Assembly (NCBI RefSeq): GCF_002154695.1
Contig: NZ_MTAV01000025.1
Location: forward strand, 1-37,226
Origin: Nostoc sp. T09
Lineage (GTDB): Bacteria > Cyanobacteriota > Cyanobacteriia > Cyanobacteriales > Nostocaceae
Direction: 5' to 3'
Length of the DNA stretch: 37,226 nucleotides
The notes beneath the pieces are model-generated. The model ran no database searches. It had not been told where the DNA came from and worked only from the letters and a program-made list of their open reading frames with translations. Positions within the stretch are counted from its first letter, which is position 1; the number at the start of each line of letters is the position of its first letter. Shown piece by piece: positions 22,708-31,299 of the stretch. The translations under genes and the position numbers were made by a program.

Positions 22708-25305
22708 CTATGATGCAGTAGTCTTAGATTTAGCCTCCAAATTTTCTAAGCGACTTCTCAATTCCTGATTTTGCTGCTTGAGTTGGTCGAGTTCCTCACG
22801 CAAAGTCCGCAGCGCATTGTCTGTGCCAATATTACTTTGGACTCGCGTAACTTCTTCATCAGCATAGCGGCGTACACGCCCATCTGGTGTTTGGTCAGCC
22901 AGCGATCGCAAAATTCCAATGGCTTTGGGTGTCTCCATTTGTCCTAATGCGATGACGACAGACACTTGGGTTAAAAAGAAGGTTTCTTTCGCTAGTTCTG
23001 CTAGTCTTTCTAAAATCCGTTCCAAGTTGACTGGATTTTGACCAACAGAAATTTTTCCTAAAGCGCGGATTGTCGCGAGGCGTAAAGCTTGGGGTACACC
23101 GGGTTTGGTGTATTCCAGCAATAAGTTTAAAGCTGCTTCTGAGGTTTTGAGTTCCGCTAAACCTGCGATCGCACCACTGCGAACTACTTCATTCCAGCCT
23201 TGTCTTTCTTCTAAAACAGATTTCAGGAGTTTGAGTACTTTTTCTTCTCTGGGTTTTTCGTCTAAGTTAGCAGCCGAAATTGCCCCAATTGCACGACAAG
23301 CGGCTGATTCTACATAGTAGCTGGGGTCGCCATCTTGGACTAATCCTTTCACAGCCTTATAGCTTTCGGTGGTTTTAATGTTAGCAAGTGCATCTACGAC
23401 AGCACGACGCACATAAGGACTTTTATCTTGCAAACCAATGACTAACCCATCAAAAGCTTGATCCAATTTTACTTCGGCTAGTTGTTTAGCGACTTCGACA
23501 CGCACACCCCAAAATGGATCATTTATTAAGGACGTAGATAAGGCTTTTATTGCTTCTAAACCACCTTTTTTCGCTAAAGCCTCAGCTGCATAAATGCGAG
23601 AAAGAGGATCGGGGTCAAATTCTAACTGTGCTTTTAATTCGGGAATTGGGTATTCCAGAGTTACAGTTTTGAGATAATTATTTCCGACATCAAAGCTAAT
23701 AAATTGTGGCTTGGTTTCTAGGGGAAAATAGAAACTTTGTTCTCGTTCATTTACCCTGACCGTAAAAGTTTTGATTTGTGGAGATTCTCCTGTTTGGGCA
23801 TAACCAAAGCCAATAGGAATTCTTAAGTCAAATAACTCTTTACTCTCATTATTTTGTGCTTGGGTTTGAGTTACTGTGACTTTCGCTAAATTTGCATCTC
23901 CATCCCAAGAGTAAGCGACTTTAAAATCAGGATGACCACCACGATAAACGTATTGGTCGAAAAGGAAGGTGAGATTTCGTCCAGTTGCTTTTTCAATTGC
24001 CCGTAATAAATCTACTGTTTCTACAGTTTTGTGGGCATTATCTTGAACAAATGTGTGAATTGCTTGCCAAAACAATTCTTCTCCTAATTCCGCCCGCATC
24101 ATGTGATATACACAAGATCCTTTTTCGTAAATGTGGCGATCGTAAAGTTCAATTGCTTCTCGATAAACGTGAGTTACCATTGGACGGCGATAACGTCCGC
24201 TATCTTCACTAAAGTAACTCCGCGCTTCTAATAGTCGATAGTATGCTGCTTCTTGGCTACTATATTCATGTTCTGTCCACATGACCTCAGAATAAGAAGC
24301 CATTCCTTCTTTAATCCAAGCATGAGACCAATGTTTAATCACCACCAAATCGCCGAACCATTGGTGTGCTAGTTCGTGAACGACTAAACTTTCGGTGTTG
24401 CGATTATCTAAAGCAGCGCGTTCATCTATTAAACAGCGATCGGTTAACAGCGTTGTAGAGGTGTTTTCCATGCCGCCGAAAATGAAGTCATCAACGCAAA
24501 CCTGGGCGTATTTAGGATAAGCATAGGAATAACCATACTTTTCACTTAAAAACTCGATCATGCGGGGAGTTTTGCCCATGCTGCGTTTAGCATCTGCTTC
24601 TCTACCTTTTTCTACATAATAGGTAACAGGTAACCCAAGCCATTCATCGCGAATTTCGGCAAAGTCGCCGATCGCCAATGTCATTAAATAGGTAGGATGA
24701 ATTTCTTGCTGTGACCAATGATAGATTTTATCTTTACCATCTTCCTGGGTATCAATCAGTTCGCCGTTGGAAATCGCCACCAGGGGTTTAGGAACACGAA
24801 CCCGAATTTCGGAAGTAGAAAGTTGTCCGGGATAGTCGAAGCAAGGAAACCAGAAGCGCGAGTCTTCGTCTTCTCCTTGTGTCCAGACTTGGGTAGGCTT
24901 GTTGGGGTAGTGCTTGTCTGGTTGAATGAAATAGATACCGCGTTGGGGTTTTTCTACAGAGTAGGCGATCGCAATCAATAACCGCTTACCTACCTGAGTT
25001 GGACTAGAAAGTTTAATAACTAGCTGTTCGCCATCATAGTCAAACTTTTGCTCTACTTCATCCACCTGCACAGATTTAATATTCAGGTTGACGGCATCCA
25101 AAGTCAAACTGTCAATGCCAGTACGGATTGGTGACAGGCGAATATTACAACTGCCAGAGTAACTTTGGTTAGGAATATCTAAGCTGAGATCTAAAAAAAT
25201 ATGTTCTACCTGTCCGGGGCGATCGGGGTTGTAATGTGGTTTTGCCCCTGGTAACTCAAAAGATCTGTGACCGTTATTTTCTGTATCAAAATAAAAATGA
25301 GACAT
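22708..25305 (-). CDS. pepN: M1 family aminopeptidase with HEAT repeats
   Basis: A zinc aminopeptidase that removes N-terminal residues from peptides, 865 aa. The exopeptidase motif is GGMEN (277-281, usually GAMEN). The zinc site is HELAH (310-314) with Glu333 in WIKEGMASY, and the likely transition-state Tyr is in IYEKGS (about 393-398). The C-terminal third is not the usual M1 domain. It is a HEAT/PBS-lyase-type repeat array (about 565-825, repeated VRRAVVDALANI and LRLATIRALGKI), closed by a short coiled coil (about 838-862, LREELDQLKQQNQELRSRLE). The repeats may bind protein partners. It is a single gene with divergent neighbours and no signal peptide, so it is cytoplasmic. Confidence 0.92.
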   Translation of the reverse strand: MSHFYFDTENNGHRSFELPGAKPHYNPDRPGQVEHIFLDLSLDIPNQSYSGSCNIRLSPIRTGIDSLTLDAVNLNIKSVQVDEVEQKFDYDGEQLVIKLSSPTQVGKRLLIAIAYSVEKPQRGIYFIQPDKHYPNKPTQVWTQGEDEDSRFWFPCFDYPGQLSTSEIRVRVPKPLVAISNGELIDTQEDGKDKIYHWSQQEIHPTYLMTLAIGDFAEIRDEWLGLPVTYYVEKGREADAKRSMGKTPRMIEFLSEKYGYSYAYPKYAQVCVDDFIFGGMENTSTTLLTDRCLIDERAALDNRNTESLVVHELAHQWFGDLVVIKHWSHAWIKEGMASYSEVMWTEHEYSSQEAAYYRLLEARSYFSEDSGRYRRPMVTHVYREAIELYDRHIYEKGSCVYHMMRAELGEELFWQAIHTFVQDNAHKTVETVDLLRAIEKATGRNLTFLFDQYVYRGGHPDFKVAYSWDGDANLAKVTVTQTQAQNNESKELFDLRIPIGFGYAQTGESPQIKTFTVRVNEREQSFYFPLETKPQFISFDVGNNYLKTVTLEYPIPELKAQLEFDPDPLSRIYAAEALAKKGGLEAIKALSTSLINDPFWGVRVEVAKQLAEVKLDQAFDGLVIGLQDKSPYVRRAVVDALANIKTTESYKAVKGLVQDGDPSYYVESAACRAIGAISAANLDEKPREEKVLKLLKSVLEERQGWNEVVRSGAIAGLAELKTSEAALNLLLEYTKPGVPQALRLATIRALGKISVGQNPVNLERILERLAELAKETFFLTQVSVVIALGQMETPKAIGILRSLADQTPDGRVRRYADEEVTRVQSNIGTDNALRTLREELDQLKQQNQELRSRLENLEAKSKTTAS

Positions 25306-25812
25306 TGATGCTTACTAACCTTATGTCTTGATAATTCTGGCTGGATGTATTGAAGAAAAATTGCGCGATCGGGCATCTTGCCCAAATCAACTCAGCAGTT
25401 TAGAAGAATTACCTTCTGGGGTTTGAGAATTAAAATCAATCTTCCCCATCACTCTGCTGCATTTGCTTCCCCTGATGTAAGCTGATATCCTGCACTCTGT
25501 TGCTATCGAATCAAGAGTCTGTTCTCGATCAATGCCACTTGAGTACAAATACTCCCAAGTATTTTTATAGCTTAGGATAGTCTGCTAAATAGTAGCGGCC
25601 TATTTTTTAAGTTAAACAACACACTATTTACGGATTTACTGCTCACTCTGTTGTAGTAATTCTAGGAGTAGTTTATAACCATTGGTGTATAGCAATACTA
25701 GTTTTATCAGTGATTACCGATAAATTAGTAAAACTTATAAATAATTCTGAAAACTCTACAATGACGTTATTACCCGCCTCGACAACAATTGGCGGAAAAG
25801 AGGATAACCACA
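25306..25812. other. Divergent intergenic region, aminopeptidase / DUF3352
   Basis: About 500 AT-rich bases upstream of two divergent genes, presumably holding both promoters. No hairpin, repeat or convincing small frame was seen. Confidence 0.4.
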
Positions 25813-27501
25813 ATGCCTGAAAGTAAATCAAAGTTTTTAATTCCTACTATTGGCGCGGCTGTAGTCCTGACAGGAGGTATAGCTGCCTATATGTATTTTA
25901 AAGGAGGTCCGGCTGGAGATGGTGCAGGTGCTCTAGGCAGCGCTAAAGTGGTACCTTCTTCAGCATTAATGGCAACTTACATTACCACTGACCCACAAGC
26001 ATGGGCGAAGTTGCAGCAGTTTGGCACTCCAGAAGCACAACAGCTAGTTGCCAAAGGTTTGGAGTCATTCAATAAAGACATGTTGAAAGATAGCAACATT
26101 TCTTATGAAAAAGATATAAAACCTTGGGCTGGCGATGTAATGGTTGCTGTGCTGCCACCAACTGCGGTTAAACCTGCACAATTTAATACACCTGCTACAC
26201 CTAATAAACCGCTCAAGTTACAGTCGGAACCGAATATTTTATTGGTAATAGGAATTAAAGACAAAATTGCTGCTTTAAATTTTGGTAACAAATTAAAGGC
26301 ACAAAAAGGTGTGAAATTCCAGGAATCTGATTACAAAGGCGAAAAGATTACAGAAACCACAGATAAAGGCAAACCGACCTATAGCGTAGTTTTAAATAAT
26401 AGCCAATTAATATTAGCTCCTGAAAAGCAAGCTGTAGAACAGGCAATTGACACCTTTAAAGGGCAGCCTTCCTTTGCCAGTAAAGAAGGTGCAAGCAATA
26501 TACTCTCTAGAGGCGTGGATGTCAAAAATACCCTAGCTCAAATTTATATACCTGACTATGCGGGTATGGTAAAGCAGTTAGCAGCCGCTAATCCTCAAGG
26601 AACGCAGTTACCCCCCCAAACCCTCAAGCAGTTGCAGCAAGTGAAATCTATGGTAGCGGGTGTAAGTGTTGATGATGCAGGTTTGCGGGTAAAAGCGATC
26701 GCTAATTTAGATCCGCAACTGAACAAATTCCAGTATCAAAATACTCCTGCCAAGATAGTTGGGCAGTTTCCCACTGACACCTTTGCTTTGGTTAGTGGAC
26801 AAGGTATCAGCCGTGCTTGGTCATCTGTGCTAGAACAGTCAAAAGATTACCCAGAATTTAACCAAGCAGTAGCACAGGTTCGCCAACAACTAAAATCAGT
26901 CGTCAATTTAGATTTGGATAAAGACATTATTGGTTGGATGGATGGAGAATTTGCTTTGGGGATGATTCCATCTAATCAAGGTATATTAGCCAGTGTTGGT
27001 TTTGGGGGAGCTTTATTATTTGACACCAACGATCGCAAAACTGCGGAAAGCACTTTGAGTAAATTGGATGATCTGATCAAAAAGCAATCGGTCAAAGTTG
27101 CCCAAAGAAATGTCGGCGGGAAAGATATAACTGAATGGCAAGTCCCTCAGCAAGGCGCATTACTATCTCATGGCTGGTTAGATCGAGATACTTTATTTGT
27201 AGCTATTGGTGAACCCGTTGCTCAAGCGATCGCGTCAAATAAGAGCCAATCTCTCGACAATAGCGACACCTTTAAAGCCGTTACTGGTTCTTTGCAAAAA
27301 CCTAATGGCGGCTACTTCTACGTGGATATGGACAAAACAATGACTTTGGTTAATCGTTTTGCCGTGGCTCAACCTGTACCGCCAGAAGCCAGCGCTATTC
27401 TAAGTTCTATTCGGGGTTTGGGTGTGACTGCTACCAGTCCTGACAAATCTACCAGTCAAGTGGAAATGTTGTTAGCTCTCAAACCGAAAACTGCAAAGTA
27501 G
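25813..27501 (+). CDS. DUF3352 domain protein, membrane-anchored
   Basis: A 562-aa protein with one N-terminal hydrophobic segment (about 8-28, FLIPTIGAAVVLTGGIAAYMYF). The rest is a large extracytoplasmic domain of the DUF3352 type, common in cyanobacteria and without known function. Typical features are the early VVPSSALMATYITTDPQAWAKL and repeated substructures with GWMDGEFALGMIP and GWLDRDTLFVAIGEP. No Cys or catalytic motif is evident. I start at ATG 25813 (GAGG 10 bases upstream) rather than a TTG at 25789. A terminator-like hairpin follows, so it is probably monocistronic. Confidence 0.87.
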   Translation: MPESKSKFLIPTIGAAVVLTGGIAAYMYFKGGPAGDGAGALGSAKVVPSSALMATYITTDPQAWAKLQQFGTPEAQQLVAKGLESFNKDMLKDSNISYEKDIKPWAGDVMVAVLPPTAVKPAQFNTPATPNKPLKLQSEPNILLVIGIKDKIAALNFGNKLKAQKGVKFQESDYKGEKITETTDKGKPTYSVVLNNSQLILAPEKQAVEQAIDTFKGQPSFASKEGASNILSRGVDVKNTLAQIYIPDYAGMVKQLAAANPQGTQLPPQTLKQLQQVKSMVAGVSVDDAGLRVKAIANLDPQLNKFQYQNTPAKIVGQFPTDTFALVSGQGISRAWSSVLEQSKDYPEFNQAVAQVRQQLKSVVNLDLDKDIIGWMDGEFALGMIPSNQGILASVGFGGALLFDTNDRKTAESTLSKLDDLIKKQSVKVAQRNVGGKDITEWQVPQQGALLSHGWLDRDTLFVAIGEPVAQAIASNKSQSLDNSDTFKAVTGSLQKPNGGYFYVDMDKTMTLVNRFAVAQPVPPEASAILSSIRGLGVTATSPDKSTSQVEMLLALKPKTAK

Positions 27502-27518
27502 AGGAATTGGGAATAGAA

Positions 27519-27552
27519 AATGGGGAATATAACTGATAGTTTATTCCCCATT
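27519..27552 (+). terminator. 11-bp hairpin after the DUF3352 gene
   Basis: AATGGGGAATA (27519-27529) pairs perfectly with TATTCCCCATT (27542-27552) over a 12-base loop, 18 bases after the stop. There is no clear T-run after the stem. Confidence 0.5.
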
Positions 27553-27629
27553 AACGCATCAACTGGCAGGAAGCGATCGCTCCACCATGACAGCGTTAAA
27601 ATAAACCCATAAATCGCAATGTCATAGCC

Positions 27630-28289
27630 ATGTCCCTCGCCAAAGAATTAGACCCTGACCAAGGCATCCAAGAAGATGTTATTCTTCCTCCAGGTGACTT
27701 ATACAGCGATGAGCCTCCCTTGGAAACTGAACTGCATCTAGAGCAAATAATGCTCTTACTTAAATGTCTAAAATGGTTGTGGCGAGACAGAACTGATTTC
27801 TATGCTGCGGGGAATCTTACTATTTATTACAGCCTGAACAAACTCAAAATAGAAAGCTTCCGGGGACCAGATTTTTTTGTTGTGCTAGACACAGAACGCA
27901 AAACCCGCAAAAGTTGGATCGTTTGGGAAGAAGATGGCAGATATCCTAACTTAATTCTCGAAATTCTTTCCGAATCAACAGCTAATACAGACAAAGATTT
28001 AAAGAAAAAAATTTATCAAGATACCTTTCGCACCCCTGATTATTTTTGGTTTGATCCCTACACATTAGAATTTGCCGGGTTTCACTTAGTTGATGGTCAA
28101 TACCAACCTCTAGAACCAAATACCCAAGGACATCTTTGGAGTCAGCAGCTTGGTTTATATTTAGGAATTCATCAGGGACTCTTACGATTTTTTACAACAA
28201 CCGGAAAGCTAGTACCAACCCCAGAAGAAACAGCAGAGAAATTAGCGGCTAAATTGCGAGAATTAAATATAGATCCAGATACAATTTAG
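27630..28289 (+). CDS. Uma2 family (DUF820) endonuclease-like protein
   Basis: A 219-aa member of the Uma2/DUF820 family, greatly expanded in filamentous cyanobacteria and built on a PD-(D/E)XK nuclease fold. Family hallmarks are GPDFFVVLD, YPNLILEILSEST with the acidic residue, a Lys-rich helix (DKDLKKKIYQD), and TPDYFWFDPYTLEFAGFHL. The C-terminal helix (EETAEKLAAKLRELNIDPD) is the usual Uma2 tail. Biological role is unknown; members are often mobile-like and multi-copy. An AT-rich hairpin follows. Confidence 0.9.
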   Translation: MSLAKELDPDQGIQEDVILPPGDLYSDEPPLETELHLEQIMLLLKCLKWLWRDRTDFYAAGNLTIYYSLNKLKIESFRGPDFFVVLDTERKTRKSWIVWEEDGRYPNLILEILSESTANTDKDLKKKIYQDTFRTPDYFWFDPYTLEFAGFHLVDGQYQPLEPNTQGHLWSQQLGLYLGIHQGLLRFFTTTGKLVPTPEETAEKLAAKLRELNIDPDTI

Positions 28290-28294
28290 AATTC

Positions 28295-28334
28295 AAATTG
28301 GAAGTCCCTAATTTCGGGAGCATCCCAATTTTTC
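28295..28334 (+). terminator. Terminator-like hairpin after the Uma2 gene
   Basis: AAATTGG (28295-28301) pairs with CCAATTT (28325-28331), with an inner TCCC/GGGA pairing, six bases after the stop. The stem ends in a T-run (28329-28333). Confidence 0.5.
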
Positions 28335-28477
28335 AAAAATAAAAGAAGATAAATTATTCGTGATATTTACTCGTTGCGAATAATCTGTTGACTCAAACTT
28401 TTTGTTTTGGGTTAACCAACGCTCAGAAATCGCCACTAGTGCGACCTTACTTCATTTATGTAATTATTGTTAGGTAT

Positions 28478-29212
28478 TTAATTTGGAATCAACTGGTTAG
28501 AAGTATGATAAAAAATATTTTTTAATCTATATACTTCATAAATTGAAATTCCCACTTTCTGATCAATAAAATAATCGTGTTCTTGACAAGATTCATTAAT
28601 TAATTTAATAGCAGTAATATTTAAAACATTTAAATCTCTATCTCGAATAACGCCTTGATTATGTTCTAATAAATTTCTAACAGTAATAGCAACTTTTATT
28701 AGTAGCCTTAGATTTTCATCTATTTTTTGTCCGAGATATTCTTCAACCTTATCTATCTTATCTACACCAGGACTATTATCAAAATTTCTTCTTATAATTC
28801 TTAGATTTTCATCTATAGTTTTAATAGGAGATATTTTTTCATGGATTTTAGGGTATTTACTACTATCTATAAAACTTACTTTTACAAGTTGTTCAATTAT
28901 TTGATTAAGAAAATCATACCATAACTGAATTATTCGCCCATAAAATAATTCTGTAATAACTTCTTTATGGGTTAAATAAATAGCAAACATTTCTGAATAT
29001 TGTAGTTTACTAATCTCAGCTAAACTCTCTCCTAAACTAGTTGAAATTGGGACAGCAAAACTATAAAACGAATTATGTGTATTGATTTCATCCTGTACTA
29101 TATCAATACCAAGTGAATTTATTGCTACAAAACTATGTGCTTTATTAAACCATTCTCTTAAATCAAATTGAAATTTATTACGTATATTTTGTAATTCTGC
29201 CAAACCACACAT
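28478..29212 (-). CDS. AT-rich orphan protein with a HEPN-like RN-x3-H motif
   Basis: I do not recognise a named family. The 244-aa product is almost all helical, rich in Ile, Asn and Lys, without signal or membrane span. Near the C-terminus VRNLLEH gives Arg179-Asn180-x3-His184 (R-x4-H) at the end of a long helix. That is the arrangement of HEPN ribonucleases, including toxin and abortive-infection effectors. Base composition is clearly more AT-rich than its neighbours, and no HIP1 site lies in it, so recent acquisition is likely. No antitoxin-sized gene is adjacent. It starts at ATG 29212 without a clear ribosome-binding site. A HEPN-type RNase is a hypothesis; one motif alone can be chance. 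Confidence 0.7.
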   Translation of the reverse strand: MCGLAELQNIRNKFQFDLREWFNKAHSFVAINSLGIDIVQDEINTHNSFYSFAVPISTSLGESLAEISKLQYSEMFAIYLTHKEVITELFYGRIIQLWYDFLNQIIEQLVKVSFIDSSKYPKIHEKISPIKTIDENLRIIRRNFDNSPGVDKIDKVEEYLGQKIDENLRLLIKVAITVRNLLEHNQGVIRDRDLNVLNITAIKLINESCQEHDYFIDQKVGISIYEVYRLKNIFYHTSNQLIPN

Positions 29213-29360
29213 ATAAAAACTTAAACTTTACAACACCCCACCATAATACTCTCTGGTCTCCCTCATTTTCTCCAATCCCTAATCTCCAATCCCCAGCCCC
29301 TAGACCGACTGTCAGCAAATATGTCATAAGTAAAAAAGGCTGTTGAGCGCAAATTGATCT

Positions 29361-30281
29361 ATGACTGCTGCTGTAAATAATGCTCCTGGTTTAGCTTCCC
29401 GCTTGGTAAATGGCGTACTGGCAATCAAGCCTTTAGCCAACCTAGCCAAGCATCGCGCCAGACAGATGATGATTAAACGTGCCGAAAAAATGGGCGTACC
29501 TTGGACGAAAGAAGTAGAAAAACTGCAAGCACGTGATTGGACAAACGAGTTAGCTAGAGTAAAAAATCCTCAGCTTTCCTACCCAGACTACTACCTCACC
29601 TCATTCCATGCCTACGAAACCGGAAATATGAGTTGGCAAGCTGCTTTTGAGGTGGAACCTGCGGCTTATGCTGTTCACGCTAAGATTTGGCAGGGTGCTG
29701 AAGCGCAAGGTGATGTAAAGTTGCGCCAGAGTTACCACGACATCTTGAAAAACCAAATTCCTCAGGAACCGCAAGACATTTTAGACTTGGGATGCAGTGT
29801 CGGCATGAGTACCTTTGCTTTACAAGCACTTTATCCCCAAGCCAAAATCACTGGATTAGATCTATCTCCCTACTTCTTAGCTGTTGCCGAGTATCGCTCA
29901 CAGCAACGTAGCTCACAAATCAACTGGGTTCATGCCCCAGCTGAAACTACAGGATTACCAGATGCAACATTTGATTTAGTTTCGATTTTTCTGGTTTGCC
30001 ATGAATTACCCCAGTCGCCAACCAAGCAGATTTTTGCAGAGGCGCGGCGTTTGTTGCGTCCAGGCGGTTACTTGGGGATTATGGATATGAATCCCAAATC
30101 AGAAGCATTTGCGAAAATGCCACCTTATATTTTGACACTGCTCAAAAGTACTGAACCTTATCTAGATGAATACTTCAACTTAGATATTGAACAAGCCCTA
30201 GTTGAGGCGGGTTTCCAAACTCCCATAATCAGCAGTAATAGCCCTCGTCACCGCACTGTAATTGCTCAGGTGCGTGGCTGA
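29361..30281 (+). CDS. Class I SAM-dependent methyltransferase
   Basis: A 306-aa Rossmann-fold methyltransferase. SAM motif I is DILDLGCSVGMSTFAL (about 140-155), motif II has ITGLDLSPYFL, and the post-motifs are FDLVSIFLVCHELPQ and EARRLLRPGGYLGIMDM, as in UbiE/COQ5-like enzymes. A ~125-residue N-terminal region (with SYPDYYLTSFHAYETGNMSWQAAFE) precedes the fold and may set the substrate, which cannot be inferred. Its stop overlaps the next, membrane-protease gene, so the two are cotranscribed. Confidence 0.9.
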   Translation: MTAAVNNAPGLASRLVNGVLAIKPLANLAKHRARQMMIKRAEKMGVPWTKEVEKLQARDWTNELARVKNPQLSYPDYYLTSFHAYETGNMSWQAAFEVEPAAYAVHAKIWQGAEAQGDVKLRQSYHDILKNQIPQEPQDILDLGCSVGMSTFALQALYPQAKITGLDLSPYFLAVAEYRSQQRSSQINWVHAPAETTGLPDATFDLVSIFLVCHELPQSPTKQIFAEARRLLRPGGYLGIMDMNPKSEAFAKMPPYILTLLKSTEPYLDEYFNLDIEQALVEAGFQTPIISSNSPRHRTVIAQVRG

Positions 30282-31224
30282 TTTGTTTTTGCTGCTGTGG
30301 GCAGTCATACCACCACTACTGCTACTTTTTTATTACTATTACCGTGTCCTCACTGCCCCACCAGTTTTAAAGTTACTGCTGTTATTTATATTTGGGGCAA
30401 TATCTGGTTTTGTCGCCCTTAGCTTAGAAATAGTTTTTGAAACTATAGCCAACTGGGTTGTCAATTGGCAGTATATAAGGTACTCGCTTCCTGGTATTGC
30501 CCTACGGCAACTAATAGAAATAGGGCCTATTGAAGAAGGTTGTAAGTTGGTAACAGTGCTCATCCCAACCTATTATCTACAACGCAGGTATCAATTACGC
30601 CCTAGCACTGTTTTCCTATTTACCATAGCTGTTGCTTTGGGATTCACCGCCCAAGAAAACTGGATTTACCTTTTCTACAACACAGCATCAATTCTTGATC
30701 GTAGTATTGGAACCCCAGTCCATGCCATGTTCTCCGCTCCTTGGGGCTATGCCTTGGGCATTAAATTAAATCACAATAGAAATTTTCTTTTTAGTGCTTG
30801 GCTAAATTCTGTTATCTGTCATGCCCTAGTAAATGTCTTATCTAGCGCGTGGGGTTATCCATTACCATTGGGTGTTCTCAGCTATGGCTTATTTCCATTG
30901 CTGTTGTGGATGTTTTGGCGGATGGAACAATTACTGCGAAGAGTGGAAAGTAAACCCCCCATTACCTTAATCTCTGGCAATACACCTCAGCATCGTTACT
31001 GGCAAAGAGGTTTAGTGTTGTTTGCCCTGATGTTAGGTGGAAATGCAATTTTTGGGTTGTTTCTCTTGTCCAGAAAGCTTAGCCCCTTGCGGTTGTCGCA
31101 ACTTTTTTACCCAAATGTTTTGTGGTTTATATTGAGTAGAAGTTTACTCAATATAAATTTTGCAGTTATTGCATGGCTAATTTATCGTTATTTGCGACGT
31201 TCAGCCCAACGACGATATTTTTAA
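30274..31224 (+). CDS. PrsW-like intramembrane protease
   Basis: A polytopic membrane protein, about 316 aa with roughly eight hydrophobic segments. PrsW-family features are EIGPIEEGCKL (the paired Glu), GFTAQENWIYLF, PVHAMFSAPWGYALG and SVICHALVNVL, where Glu and His residues line the expected intramembrane active site. B. subtilis PrsW cleaves an anti-sigma factor; a target here is not evident. No ATG is available: GTG at 30274 (overlapping the methyltransferase stop by eight bases) or TTG at 30283 are the choices. No ribosome-binding site is seen, fitting translational coupling. Confidence 0.82.
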   Translation: MADLFLLLWAVIPPLLLLFYYYYRVLTAPPVLKLLLLFIFGAISGFVALSLEIVFETIANWVVNWQYIRYSLPGIALRQLIEIGPIEEGCKLVTVLIPTYYLQRRYQLRPSTVFLFTIAVALGFTAQENWIYLFYNTASILDRSIGTPVHAMFSAPWGYALGIKLNHNRNFLFSAWLNSVICHALVNVLSSAWGYPLPLGVLSYGLFPLLLWMFWRMEQLLRRVESKPPITLISGNTPQHRYWQRGLVLFALMLGGNAIFGLFLLSRKLSPLRLSQLFYPNVLWFILSRSLLNINFAVIAWLIYRYLRRSAQRRYF

Positions 31225-31250
31225 AAGAGCTTGCAGTAGCAAATTTTGCG

Positions 31251-31281
31251 ATTGGTAATAAGTAATAAATTTATTACCAAT
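31251..31281. terminator. AT-rich hairpin between convergent genes
   Basis: ATTGGTAATAA (31251-31261) pairs with TTATTACCAAT (31271-31281), a perfect 11-bp stem lying between the PrsW-like stop and the QueD-type stop. It is probably a bidirectional terminator. Confidence 0.5.
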
Positions 31282-31299
31282 TACCAAATCCTCGATTAC

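Noticed and set aside
27630-28289. Uma2 protein as part of a restriction or transposon system
   Set aside because: The family is abundant and usually stands alone in filamentous cyanobacteria; no methylase, transposase or terminal repeats flank it.
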